Under the pieces are notes generated by a model that did no database searches, was not told the DNA's origin, and worked only from the letters and a program-made list of their open reading frames with translations. A stretch of 64,000 nucleotides of DNA. Source: Jeongeupia sp. USM3 (GTDB lineage Bacteria; Pseudomonadota; Gammaproteobacteria; Burkholderiales; Chitinibacteraceae). The DNA lies in contig NZ_CP017668.1 of the NCBI RefSeq assembly GCF_001808185.1, positions 1,054,001-1,118,000 of the forward strand, written 5' to 3'. Below, piece after piece: positions 56,609 to 64,000 of this stretch. Position 1 is the stretch's first letter; the number at the start of each line of letters is the position of its first letter. A program made the translations under genes and the position numbers.

Positions 56609-59004
56609 TACGCCGTCCCCACAATTTTGTGCAGCAAGCCTTCGGTCTGCTGCTCCAGCTTCAGGATGTCGGCACGGATCTGATCCAGCGTGCGCAGCGG
56701 CGTCGGTTTGTAGAAGTAGCGGGCAAACGAAATCTCATAGCCGATCTGGGTCTTGTCCATCGCGATCCAGGCATCCGTTGCGTGCGGCAGCACTTCGCGC
56801 GCAAAAAACGCGTCGATGCCACCCGGTTCCTTGAGGGGCACCTGCTCGGTGTCGCGCAGCTCCGAGTCCGCCTCGTACTCGACCATGAAGCGATCCTTGC
56901 CCATGATTTCCAGATACGCGCCGTCGTGGCCGGGTTCGAAGAAGTCCCCAGCCTTGAGTTTGCTGCGTTTGGCAATAACGGGGGGGGCCGTTTCGTCGCG
57001 CCAGCTCACCGCCTTGTAGATCGCCTTCTTCTCCGGCGCGCCCGGCTTCTTGCCGTTCGCTTTCATCACGGCCTCGAAGCGGGTGCGGAACACGTTGTGG
57101 TCATCGAACAGAGCCTGACCGATTTCCTTTTGCGCCAGCAGCGCCAGCTCGACCAGCCCCTTGTCGCGCAGCCACGTCGCAGAGTCCAGCAGCTTCTTGC
57201 GGCGTTTGGCAGGCACTACCTTCTTGGCGGCCTTGCTGTCGCCTTCATCATCTTCGCTGTCGTCCTCTTCTTCGCTCTCGTCTTCACCTTTCAACCAGGC
57301 GTCAATGGCAGGCTTGAGCTTGGCGAACTCGGTGTAGAGCTTGTCGCCATGTGTGGCGTAGATTTCGGCGCGCAGTGCTTCGTCACCCGATGCAAAACGC
57401 AGGGATTCAATGCTGTCTGACTTGAGTTGGCTTTTGAGGCGCAGCGGACGCTCGACCGTGATCTTCCAGTAACCGAAATCGGCGGTGTCGAACCACTTGG
57501 ACTCGCTTACCTCTAGCGCTGCGTTCTGCGGCTCGCCGAGGTACAAATCCATGATGCGTTGAATGTCCACTTCGGAGAGTTCGCAGTTCTTCTTGCCCAA
57601 GTTGCGGCGCAACGGCTGGAACCACTTGCTGGCGTCGATCAACTGCACGCGGCCACGGCGCGCTTCGGCTTTCTTGTTGGCCAGCACCCAGATGTAGGTA
57701 GCAATGCCGGTGTTGTAGAAGATGTTGAGCGGTAGCGCGATGATGGCTTCGAGCCAGTCGTTCTCCAGCACCCAGCGCCGGATGTTGCTCTCGCCCTGGC
57801 CTGCGTCGCCGGTGAACAAGGCCGACCCGTTATGGACAAGCGCGATGCGGCTGCCCAGTTTGTTGTTGGGCGTGTTGCGCTTCATCTTCTGCAGCTTGTT
57901 CACCTGGAACATGAGCTGGCCATCGCTGGATCGCGTGATGAGCTTGAACTCGGCATTGCCGCCGTGATTGACGATGAAGCGCGGGTCGCTGAACTCCTTC
58001 TTGCCGCCCATTCGCTCCAGATCGGTTTTCCAACTCTTGCCATACGGCGGGTTGGAGATCATGAAATCGAATTCGCGCGAACGGAACTGGTCAGCCGACA
58101 GCGTCGATTTGTCCGCTCCACCGACGATGTTCTCGGCCTCTTCGCCTTCGCCTTTCAGGAGCAGGTCAGCTTTGCAGATGGCATAGGTTTCGTCGCTGAT
58201 TTCCTGGCCGAACAGGTGGATGGACACCTCCTTGCCGTGCGCCTCCGCCAGTTCGTGCAAGGCTTCTTCAGCTACGGTCAGCATCCCGCCCGTGCCGCAG
58301 CTACCGTCGTACAACGAGTAGGTGCTGGACTCGATCCGGTCGGCCACCGGGAGGAACAGCAGCTTGGCCATGAGCTGCACCACGTCGCGCGGGGTGAAGT
58401 GCTCGCCTGCCTCTTCATTGTTGTCTTCGTTGAAGCGCCGGATCAGCTCTTCAAACACGGTGCCCATGCCATGGTTGTCCAAGGCCGGGAGCTTGATGCG
58501 TCCGTCTGCATCCTTGATCGGCATCGGCGCAAGGTTGACCTCGGGGTCGAGGAAGTCTTCGATCAGATAGCCCAGCACATGGGAATCCACGAGCTTCTGG
58601 ATTTGGTTGCGGAAGTTGAACTTGGTGAGAATTTCCTGCACGTTAGGCGAGAAGCCGTCCAGATACGCAATGAAGTCATCGCGCAGGCGCTGCCCCGCTG
58701 CACTGGCTTTCAGCTTGGCCAGCGTGAACTCGGAGACGTTGTAGAACGCCTGTCCGGCCGCCATTCGCAGCGCGCCGTCCTGCTCGGCCACCTTGTGGGT
58801 GTCGAGAAACTTCTTGCGCTCCAGCACCGCCTGCTTGGTTGATTCGAGCACGGCGTCGAGCCGCCGCAGCACGGTGAAGGGAAGGATCACGTCACGGTAC
58901 TTGCCGCGCACGTAGACGTCGCGCAAGCGGTCGTCGGCGATGTTCCAGATGAAGTCGGAAATCCACTTTATCTGGCTTTGGTCTTGTTGCTGCTTCTTCT
59001 GCAT
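56608..59004 (-). CDS. hsdM: Type I DNA methyltransferase M subunit
   Basis: This 798-residue protein starts at ATG 59004 (MQKKQQQDQSQIKWISDFIW). SAM motif I is DGSCGTGGML near 233. Motif IV NPPYGKSW near 320 indicates N6-adenine methylation. It is longer than typical 500-550-residue HsdM. An acidic linker (EDESEEEDDSEDDEGD) near 615 and a C-terminal extension of about 150 residues account for the extra. It modifies host sites and forms the core of the complex. Its start is 11 nt from the DUF262 gene. Confidence 0.94.
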   Translation of the reverse strand: MQKKQQQDQSQIKWISDFIWNIADDRLRDVYVRGKYRDVILPFTVLRRLDAVLESTKQAVLERKKFLDTHKVAEQDGALRMAAGQAFYNVSEFTLAKLKASAAGQRLRDDFIAYLDGFSPNVQEILTKFNFRNQIQKLVDSHVLGYLIEDFLDPEVNLAPMPIKDADGRIKLPALDNHGMGTVFEELIRRFNEDNNEEAGEHFTPRDVVQLMAKLLFLPVADRIESSTYSLYDGSCGTGGMLTVAEEALHELAEAHGKEVSIHLFGQEISDETYAICKADLLLKGEGEEAENIVGGADKSTLSADQFRSREFDFMISNPPYGKSWKTDLERMGGKKEFSDPRFIVNHGGNAEFKLITRSSDGQLMFQVNKLQKMKRNTPNNKLGSRIALVHNGSALFTGDAGQGESNIRRWVLENDWLEAIIALPLNIFYNTGIATYIWVLANKKAEARRGRVQLIDASKWFQPLRRNLGKKNCELSEVDIQRIMDLYLGEPQNAALEVSESKWFDTADFGYWKITVERPLRLKSQLKSDSIESLRFASGDEALRAEIYATHGDKLYTEFAKLKPAIDAWLKGEDESEEEDDSEDDEGDSKAAKKVVPAKRRKKLLDSATWLRDKGLVELALLAQKEIGQALFDDHNVFRTRFEAVMKANGKKPGAPEKKAIYKAVSWRDETAPPVIAKRSKLKAGDFFEPGHDGAYLEIMGKDRFMVEYEADSELRDTEQVPLKEPGGIDAFFAREVLPHATDAWIAMDKTQIGYEISFARYFYKPTPLRTLDQIRADILKLEQQTEGLLHKIVGTA

Positions 59005-59015
59005 CGATACGTTCC

Positions 59016-60734
59016 TCAGTTCGCCGCAGCGCCGGTGGCGACGGCGAGATTCCAATGTTCTTTGAGTACGCCCACAAGGCGTTGCTGGCGCTCGGCCAGA
59101 AGCGTGGGCGTCCACTCGTTTTCTGATCTGACTTCCTGCGTCAGCACGAAGGGCGACGCCGTGCCCTTGCCCCTGAAGTAGGCGTCCTTCTTCTTGGCAA
59201 AGTCGTAGTTGCTGGCAGACGAGTTCTTGTTCCTATCCAGCGGAACCAGATTGGCCAAACGGTGCGTCCAACCATCGCGCTCGTCTTCGTCCGGGAACCA
59301 CTTGATCCAGTCCGAACCGTCGGGCGGTGTTTGCGGAAGGACGTGCTCCAGCGACACGGCATCTTGGAGCTGCACGCCGGGGGCGCGCACCAAGGACTCA
59401 AGGCGCAAGACCAGCGCCATCCGTGCCTTGGGCAGATCGTCGTAAACGTCGCCATCGAGTGCCGCGACGAACTTGCGTTTTTGCGCGTCTGTCAGGGCCA
59501 GAGTGGTGAGCTCGGCCAGATGCCCCTTGAAGGTGTCCGGTTCGATTTCCTTGGTGAGAGCGGCGTAGGTTTCAATGCGCTCGTTGATGCCCACCTTGGT
59601 GACCAGCAGGAAGTAGGTCAGGCGTTCCAGCGACTGGAAAAATTCTGCAAGCAGTTTGGGCTGCTGCCGGAAGCGCTTGAAATAGACCAGTGCTGGGGGC
59701 ACCCAGTCCTTGAAGTCCACGCGGTTGAGCCAAGACAGGTGCTCGTTGATGGCCTCGGCGTGCTCTGTGGCTTCAAAGTCGGCATCGCGCACGAAGTCCC
59801 ACACTTCGGCGTAGGGTTTGATCACCTTGTCGACGAGGTCGATTGGGGTCTTGTACTCGGTGACGTGCTCCTGGAACTCCTTGACCAGGATGTACTTCTG
59901 CTTCTTCTTGGCGTAGATGCTGCGGATGTGACCAAACAGGTCACCGAAGGCGTCTCGACCCAGCGAGCTTTCGATCCGACTCCACTCTTTGGCGTAGGCG
60001 CGGCTCTTGACGTCGCCTGCCGTGGTGCGAATCAGGCCCAGCACCTGCGCCTTGATGATGTCGATAGGCGCGAGGTCGAGCCCCCGGTTGTTGAGTACGG
60101 AGAAGATGCGGTACGCGGCTTCGAGGTCGGGCGTGGAGATGACAACCAGCGAGCAGTCGTTGGCGAGGAACTGCCACAGAGCGGTCAGTTCGGCAGGCGG
60201 AAGCGCCTTGGCCTTTTCGAGCAGCAGCGTGGCGTTTTCGCGGTAACGCAGACGGCTGTCTTTCAGCTTGTCGGTACTGGCGACCAACTGTGCGATGCCA
60301 CCCGGTTCCTGAATGTTGGTGCGGAAGAAGTCGGCATCCTCCTCGCGAGCTGTCAGGCGGTACTCGTTCTTCTCGCCCAGACTGACCTTGCCCTTTTTAT
60401 AGAGGAAGTCGGTGATGTCGTCTGCCGCATCCGGCATCACGGTGCGCAGCACAGCAAAAAGCATCGTGAGCGTGGACAAGCGCTGCTGGCCATCGACAAC
60501 CGACGACTTCGGGTCCCGGTCATTTTTGATCAGAACAATGCTACCGAGGAAGTATTGGCTGCTGGCTCCGGAGACGCGCGCGTCCTGCATCGCCGAATAC
60601 AGATCATCGAACAACTCTGTGGCCTGCTCAGTTGTCCAGGCGTATGGGCGCTGGTAGTCCGGAACCTCGAACTGGTAGCTGCCTTCGAAAATCTCCCGGA
60701 TCAGCTTGTCGTGGGCTTCAAGTGTCTTGGCCAT
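59016..60734 (-). CDS. GmrSD-type restriction protein (DUF262-DUF1524)
   Basis: This 572-residue protein has an N-terminal DUF262 with VPDYQRPYAW near 24 and the nucleotide-binding VVDGQQRLSTL near 80. A helical middle and a C-terminal DUF1524 HNH nuclease follow, with EHVLPQTPP near 462 and LANLVPLDRNKNSSASNYDF near 500. Such fusions cut modified phage DNA using NTP. It is 15 nt from the WYL gene upstream and 11 nt from hsdM, so it is co-transcribed with both. Confidence 0.9.
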   Translation of the reverse strand: MAKTLEAHDKLIREIFEGSYQFEVPDYQRPYAWTTEQATELFDDLYSAMQDARVSGASSQYFLGSIVLIKNDRDPKSSVVDGQQRLSTLTMLFAVLRTVMPDAADDITDFLYKKGKVSLGEKNEYRLTAREEDADFFRTNIQEPGGIAQLVASTDKLKDSRLRYRENATLLLEKAKALPPAELTALWQFLANDCSLVVISTPDLEAAYRIFSVLNNRGLDLAPIDIIKAQVLGLIRTTAGDVKSRAYAKEWSRIESSLGRDAFGDLFGHIRSIYAKKKQKYILVKEFQEHVTEYKTPIDLVDKVIKPYAEVWDFVRDADFEATEHAEAINEHLSWLNRVDFKDWVPPALVYFKRFRQQPKLLAEFFQSLERLTYFLLVTKVGINERIETYAALTKEIEPDTFKGHLAELTTLALTDAQKRKFVAALDGDVYDDLPKARMALVLRLESLVRAPGVQLQDAVSLEHVLPQTPPDGSDWIKWFPDEDERDGWTHRLANLVPLDRNKNSSASNYDFAKKKDAYFRGKGTASPFVLTQEVRSENEWTPTLLAERQQRLVGVLKEHWNLAVATGAAAN

Positions 60735-60749
60735 CGGTTTTCTTCGTTC

Positions 60750-61679
60750 CTATCGTTTCTTTAGACTGCCCGGGGTTTGGTAGCCCGGAGCCAGCTTTGC
60801 GTTCTCGACGCCATACAAGGCCAGCGGGTCGCTGAGCCACAGGCGGTACTGTTCTTCTTTCAGGCAATGGTCTGGCGACGCATCGACGCTCCAGCGCAGC
60901 AGCATGTAGCCCGCCACGGCCGCGCGTACACGCATCCGGATTGAGCCGTCGGTCATCCCGTAGTCCATCTTGATGATCTCTGGCCGGGCTAGGCGTGGAT
61001 GCGGTACGAAGTCCAGCTCGACGATGCGGGTCCATTGGATGTCATTGTCCGGACGTTCGTTGGCCTTGGTTTCCTCATTGAGCAAGGTCGGCGCTTCGAT
61101 GCGCGTGACAACAAAGTCACGGAACTCGCCGCTCTTCCGATCAAAGGCCCGGACGTGCCAGCGCAGGCCTGTATCCACCAGGGCGAAAGGCACGATGACC
61201 CGTTCGGACTCACCGCTGCTCATCGAGTGGTAGCGGATTGCCACCGGGCACTTGGCGTGGATGGCGCGGCAAATCGGCGCAAGAACCTCCATCCTCGGGC
61301 AACTCAAGACCGCTGGCGATTCGCAGGGCAGCAGGGGATGTGATTCGCCGTTTACGCCATCCCCAAATCCCAATGCGAGCGCCGACAGCACACGCTGCGA
61401 TCCGTGCTCAAACAAGGGCACGAAGTCCTTGCCGATGCGATAAATCTTGCTGCTGCCATCGAACTCTATGTTCTGCGGCGCGATCTCCCGGTACAGCGCC
61501 AAGTCGCGGGTCGCCCCAGCCGGGGCTACCCCGAAACGACTGGTCAGGTCAGGCCGCCCGATCTCTCCGAAGAAGTAGAGCCGGAAGTCGATATAGGCCA
61601 GCCGTTCGCGCTGGGCGTGGCTCAGGCTTTCGACGCGCTGAGGGTGCATGACGGGCATCTTCTTATCCACGAGCAGCAA
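60750..61679 (-). CDS. WYL-domain transcriptional regulator (BrxR/CapW-like)
   Basis: This 309-residue protein has an N-terminal winged helix (about 15-75: LAYIDFRLYFFGEIGRPDLT then SRFGVAPAGATRDLALYREI). A WYL ligand-binding domain follows (VAIRYHSMSSGESERVIVPF; RWHVRAFDRKSGEFRDFVVT) with the C-terminal WCX part (AGYMLLRWSVDA). This three-part layout matches BrxR/CapW repressors of phage-defence operons. It heads the minus-strand operon and lies next to a divergent promoter containing a palindrome. It probably senses a nucleic-acid or nucleotide signal. Confidence 0.88.
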   Translation of the reverse strand: MLLVDKKMPVMHPQRVESLSHAQRERLAYIDFRLYFFGEIGRPDLTSRFGVAPAGATRDLALYREIAPQNIEFDGSSKIYRIGKDFVPLFEHGSQRVLSALALGFGDGVNGESHPLLPCESPAVLSCPRMEVLAPICRAIHAKCPVAIRYHSMSSGESERVIVPFALVDTGLRWHVRAFDRKSGEFRDFVVTRIEAPTLLNEETKANERPDNDIQWTRIVELDFVPHPRLARPEIIKMDYGMTDGSIRMRVRAAVAGYMLLRWSVDASPDHCLKEEQYRLWLSDPLALYGVENAKLAPGYQTPGSLKKR

Positions 61680-61725
61680 TCGTCACTCTAGATGCGGACA
61701 CTTCAAAGACCATGATTTGCAATGT

Positions 61726-61746
61726 TATCTAATCAAATTGATGATA
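61726..61746. promoter_or_regulatory. Candidate WYL-repressor operator in the divergent promoter region
   Basis: ATCAA-A-TTGAT (61732-61742) is a perfect palindrome, extended by TATC on the left (61726-61729) and GATA on the right (61743-61746) with a one-base offset. It overlaps the -35 of the plus-strand promoter and lies about 47 bp before the WYL start codon. Confidence 0.6.
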
Positions 61747-61766
61747 GTATGCCACTAATCTATAAC
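61738..61766 (+). promoter_or_regulatory. Sigma-70-like promoter of the plus-strand unknown operon
   Basis: The -35 TTGATG (61738-61743) and -10 TATAAC (61761-61766) are separated by exactly 17 nt in a locally AT-rich segment. The start codon is about 50 nt downstream. The -35 overlaps the palindromic operator, so repression by the WYL protein would shut this promoter. Confidence 0.65.
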
Positions 61767-61816
61767 AGATGGCAACCGCTTGGACACGCCCGGTTGCTGC
61801 CGTGGAGGGATGGATG

Positions 61817-63487
61817 ATGGTCAATATCGCTGCATTAATGAAAGCACTGCCGGTTTCTGCGCTGGAGCCGAATCAGGTAGCGTCCATTGGCGGCTTCATC
61901 GAAGTTCCGAATGGTCGTGACTGGCAGGGAAGAATCACTCTGCTGGAGCCACCCGCAGGCCGGCGTGTGTCTTACATCGAGCCCGTCGAGGCGCTGGAAA
62001 AACTGCTGCGCCACCAAGGTGCCATACAGGAGGCTGCGCGGGTGAGCGCGAGCGAAGCCGTGGCTCGAATGAAGAAGGACTTGGAGGATGCCCGCTGGGT
62101 CAACTTCTTTGACGATCTTGAACCCGAATCACCCGAATGCCTGCCGCTGCCTGACTTCATGACGTGGCTGCGTGGCGAGAAGCTGGTTCCGTCCAACATC
62201 ATGGACTTTTTCGAGCAGGCAGCAGAGGTGGCAACGCATACGCCGATGTTTCGGGGGCCCGACAACTGGAACAAGCCGTGGTCGCTGGAAAGCCTGCCCG
62301 CGCTACCGCCGCCCAAGGCCATGATCGAATTCGTGCCCGGCCCGCCGTGGAATGACTTTGAATTCGACTGGGAAACACAGGACAACCCGTTTTTGCACTG
62401 GCGCGAGGCAATGCGCCCTGTGGCGCTTGATTTGGAAAAAGTGCTGGGCGAGCCGGTCTATTACTTCAAGAAATTGGGCGACGAACTGGACGACGACGCA
62501 GTACACCGCTTCCTTGTTCTGCACTGGTGCTGCACGTACAGGCCGGAATCGGCCTTCGTACGCTTTCTGTTGAAGGTTAGCGAGGCCAAGGACGTCGACG
62601 AGCTCAAGGCGGCGCTGATCAATCCGGCCAGTTACACGTACTTGTTCAAGATGAACGATGCATTCGTCGGGCTGGAGGCCTTGTCCTGCCGCATCAATTA
62701 CCTGCCGACCGGGATGCACAAAACAGCCGGGGTCGTGTTCTTGACCGCGCAAGCCCGCGAGGTTGCGCAGTCGCTGCTGGCCCAGCAGATCGGCGCGCAC
62801 GCTTTCATCGTTGCATCGAAGGAACTGGCAACGAGCGAATGGGTGAAGCAGGCGACGCGCTACTGCCGTGACTGGACGGTGCACTATGTGTACGACAGCA
62901 AGCTGGATGAACCCCTCGACATCCTGGCTTCGGTCGATGAGTTGTGCGTGATTGCCAACGAGCCAAGGCCGAAGTCCGGCTTCAACCTCATGCTGTCCGA
63001 ACCGTGTGAAGATCTTTTGTGGATGGCTCTCAACAATGGCGTTGATGTCCATTACTACAGCACTGATCGGATGTCGCTGTACAACCCCGGCGACTGCCTG
63101 CAAAAAAGCGGCGCGCCCGAACGTGTGGCGGCACGGCAAGCGCAACGCGCGGCATTCACTCGGCAGTTGAAGGAAATCCGTCTCGACAACGATTTCGGAA
63201 GCAGCGGTTTGTGGAGTGCCGAAGGCAAGATGCTGGGTTATGACCTGTTGGATTTGCCGTTCCCGCTGGTGCGACGCATCGCTACGTGGCAACGGGACTA
63301 CGACGACACGATAGATCCGCCGGACATGGGCGACGACGCCTGGTGGGATCGCCACGAACAGGAGGTGCTTGAGCTGGCCACGGAGCTGCAAATGGCCTTG
63401 AGTTCGGAAGTGGCGGTCAATCTCCGTCGGCCAGAAGGCTGGATGACCATCGATCAGATCATCCGCGCGAAGGGAGGCAATGTATGA
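61817..63487 (+). CDS. Large protein of unknown function in the defence island (divergent to WYL)
   Basis: This 556-residue protein starts at ATG 61817 with GGAGGGA 7 nt upstream; ATG 61814 and 61769 are in frame. I recognise no domain. It is Trp- and Asp-rich, with alternating strands and helices. A probable Rossmann-like middle reads TAGVVFLTAQAREVAQSLLA then GAHAFIVASKELATSEWVK (about 300-345). GFNLMLSEPCEDLLWMALNN then GVDVHYYSTDRM follows near 390. No membrane helix or P-loop is visible. It is the first gene of a two-gene unit controlled from the WYL intergenic region. Confidence 0.8.
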   Translation: MVNIAALMKALPVSALEPNQVASIGGFIEVPNGRDWQGRITLLEPPAGRRVSYIEPVEALEKLLRHQGAIQEAARVSASEAVARMKKDLEDARWVNFFDDLEPESPECLPLPDFMTWLRGEKLVPSNIMDFFEQAAEVATHTPMFRGPDNWNKPWSLESLPALPPPKAMIEFVPGPPWNDFEFDWETQDNPFLHWREAMRPVALDLEKVLGEPVYYFKKLGDELDDDAVHRFLVLHWCCTYRPESAFVRFLLKVSEAKDVDELKAALINPASYTYLFKMNDAFVGLEALSCRINYLPTGMHKTAGVVFLTAQAREVAQSLLAQQIGAHAFIVASKELATSEWVKQATRYCRDWTVHYVYDSKLDEPLDILASVDELCVIANEPRPKSGFNLMLSEPCEDLLWMALNNGVDVHYYSTDRMSLYNPGDCLQKSGAPERVAARQAQRAAFTRQLKEIRLDNDFGSSGLWSAEGKMLGYDLLDLPFPLVRRIATWQRDYDDTIDPPDMGDDAWWDRHEQEVLELATELQMALSSEVAVNLRRPEGWMTIDQIIRAKGGNV

Positions 63488-64000
63488 AATTGGGCTGGAG
63501 CAAGAGTGATGAACCGGGGTCGCCACTGTCACGCGAGATTAGGCGTAACTGCGGGCAACTGCTCGGTCGGCTGGATGACCTGCTGCCCTGTCTCTACATT
63601 GCGCAGTACGGCGCATCTGGGAGAGAACTACGTGAGCGTGAAACGGAAACCGCTCCGGGCTTGTTCGCCGTTGGTGCGCGTACGGGTGGTGATCGCCCCG
63701 GCGTCGCGCCACGCGTGGGTTTGATCCTGCCGCTTCATTTGTGTCGCGACGAGAAGGCACGCGTGGCGCTTGAGGGAATCCCTGCTCTGATTCAAAGCCC
63801 GCAGACCACAATGTCGGACAGACGGCGCGACGTACAAGCCAGACTTGACGAGGCGTTCGGCGGCAATCTGATGGTCGCGGACAAGGAAAGCCTTGATGGC
63901 TTCTTCGCGCTCAGGCCCGGCCCCGGTCTTTTCAGTGCGCTCCATCAGTCGTTCGATTACGTCACCGAGGTCATGGACGACGCGGCTGGCGCGGTTCGCA
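63484..64000 (+). CDS. Unknown second gene of the WYL-divergent operon (cut by window end)
   Basis: This frame begins at ATG 63484, overlapping the preceding stop (ATGA), and stays open to the window edge for at least 172 residues. It begins MKLGWSKSDEPGSPLSREIR. LDDLLPCLYIAQYGASGREL and GARTGGDRPGVAPRVGLILP follow, and then a helical part (MSDRRRDVQARLDEAFGGNL). No domain was recognised from this portion. Tight coupling to the 556-residue gene implies a joint function. The 3' part is needed for identification. Confidence 0.75.
   Translation, partial: MKLGWSKSDEPGSPLSREIRRNCGQLLGRLDDLLPCLYIAQYGASGRELRERETETAPGLFAVGARTGGDRPGVAPRVGLILPLHLCRDEKARVALEGIPALIQSPQTTMSDRRRDVQARLDEAFGGNLMVADKESLDGFFALRPGPGLFSALHQSFDYVTEVMDDAAGAVR

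Noticed and set aside
60750..61679. BREX system implied by the BrxR-like regulator
   Set aside because: No BrxA/B/C, PglX, PglZ or BrxL gene is in the window. The regulator precedes restriction genes instead.

Overview
The window looks like the chromosome of a G+C-rich betaproteobacterium. I favour a Rhodocyclales-type organism from the ubiG-gph-acuI neighbourhood and the one-piece tmRNA, but this is not proven. Four regions can be read. (1) 1-6,972 is host-like: the 3' end of ubiG, a gph phosphatase, a convergent acuI-type reductase, the tmRNA gene ssrA with its terminator, and a minus-strand molybdate operon (modA, a TSUP permease, modB, modC) with a short ModE-like repressor gene and a ModE-box-like palindrome upstream of modA.

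(2) 7,092-49,823 is a nearly complete prophage of lambda-like siphovirus design. Its left end holds a minus-strand integration module: DUF2924 protein, large serine recombinase and two small paralogous helix-turn-helix proteins. Next come an XRE repressor and ImmA/IrrE protease pair with two large unknown genes. A plus-strand replication and recombination set follows: BRO antirepressor, Sak4-like ATPase with a probable ssDNA-binding partner, Cas4/RecB-like nuclease, AlpA-like regulator, primase-helicase and RuvC-like resolvase. Two tandem ParB-methyltransferase fusions come after that. A block of seven small minus-strand accessory genes (24.7-27.4 kb) precedes the late genes: TerS, TerL, portal, S49 protease with nested scaffold, gpD, gpE, connectors, tail tube, chaperones, tape measure, tail tip J, a glycosyltransferase-like protein, a DUF2793 fibre, holin-like genes and a GH24 lysozyme.

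(3) 49,828-61,679 is a minus-strand defence island that reads like one operon. From its promoter end it holds a WYL (BrxR/CapW-like) regulator, a DUF262/DUF1524 GmrSD-type nuclease, hsdM, hsdS, hsdR, a SLATT membrane effector, a SMODS cyclic-nucleotide synthase and an HrgA-like protein. (4) From 61,817 to the window edge, two overlapping plus-strand genes of unknown function diverge from the WYL gene. Their promoter overlaps a palindrome, so they are candidates for an undescribed WYL-controlled system.

The most unusual non-coding signal is a 30-nt bipartite leader repeat: CTTGGCTTC, then exactly 9 variable nt, then CAGCGCGTTCAT. It occurs eight times, always 29-41 nt upstream of the start codon of a small accessory gene and in that gene's orientation. 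It is on the minus strand at 9.8 and 25.4-27.4 kb and on the plus strand at 49.5 kb. Three copies are followed by a 23-nt hairpin, and two of these differ by a compensatory base-pair change.
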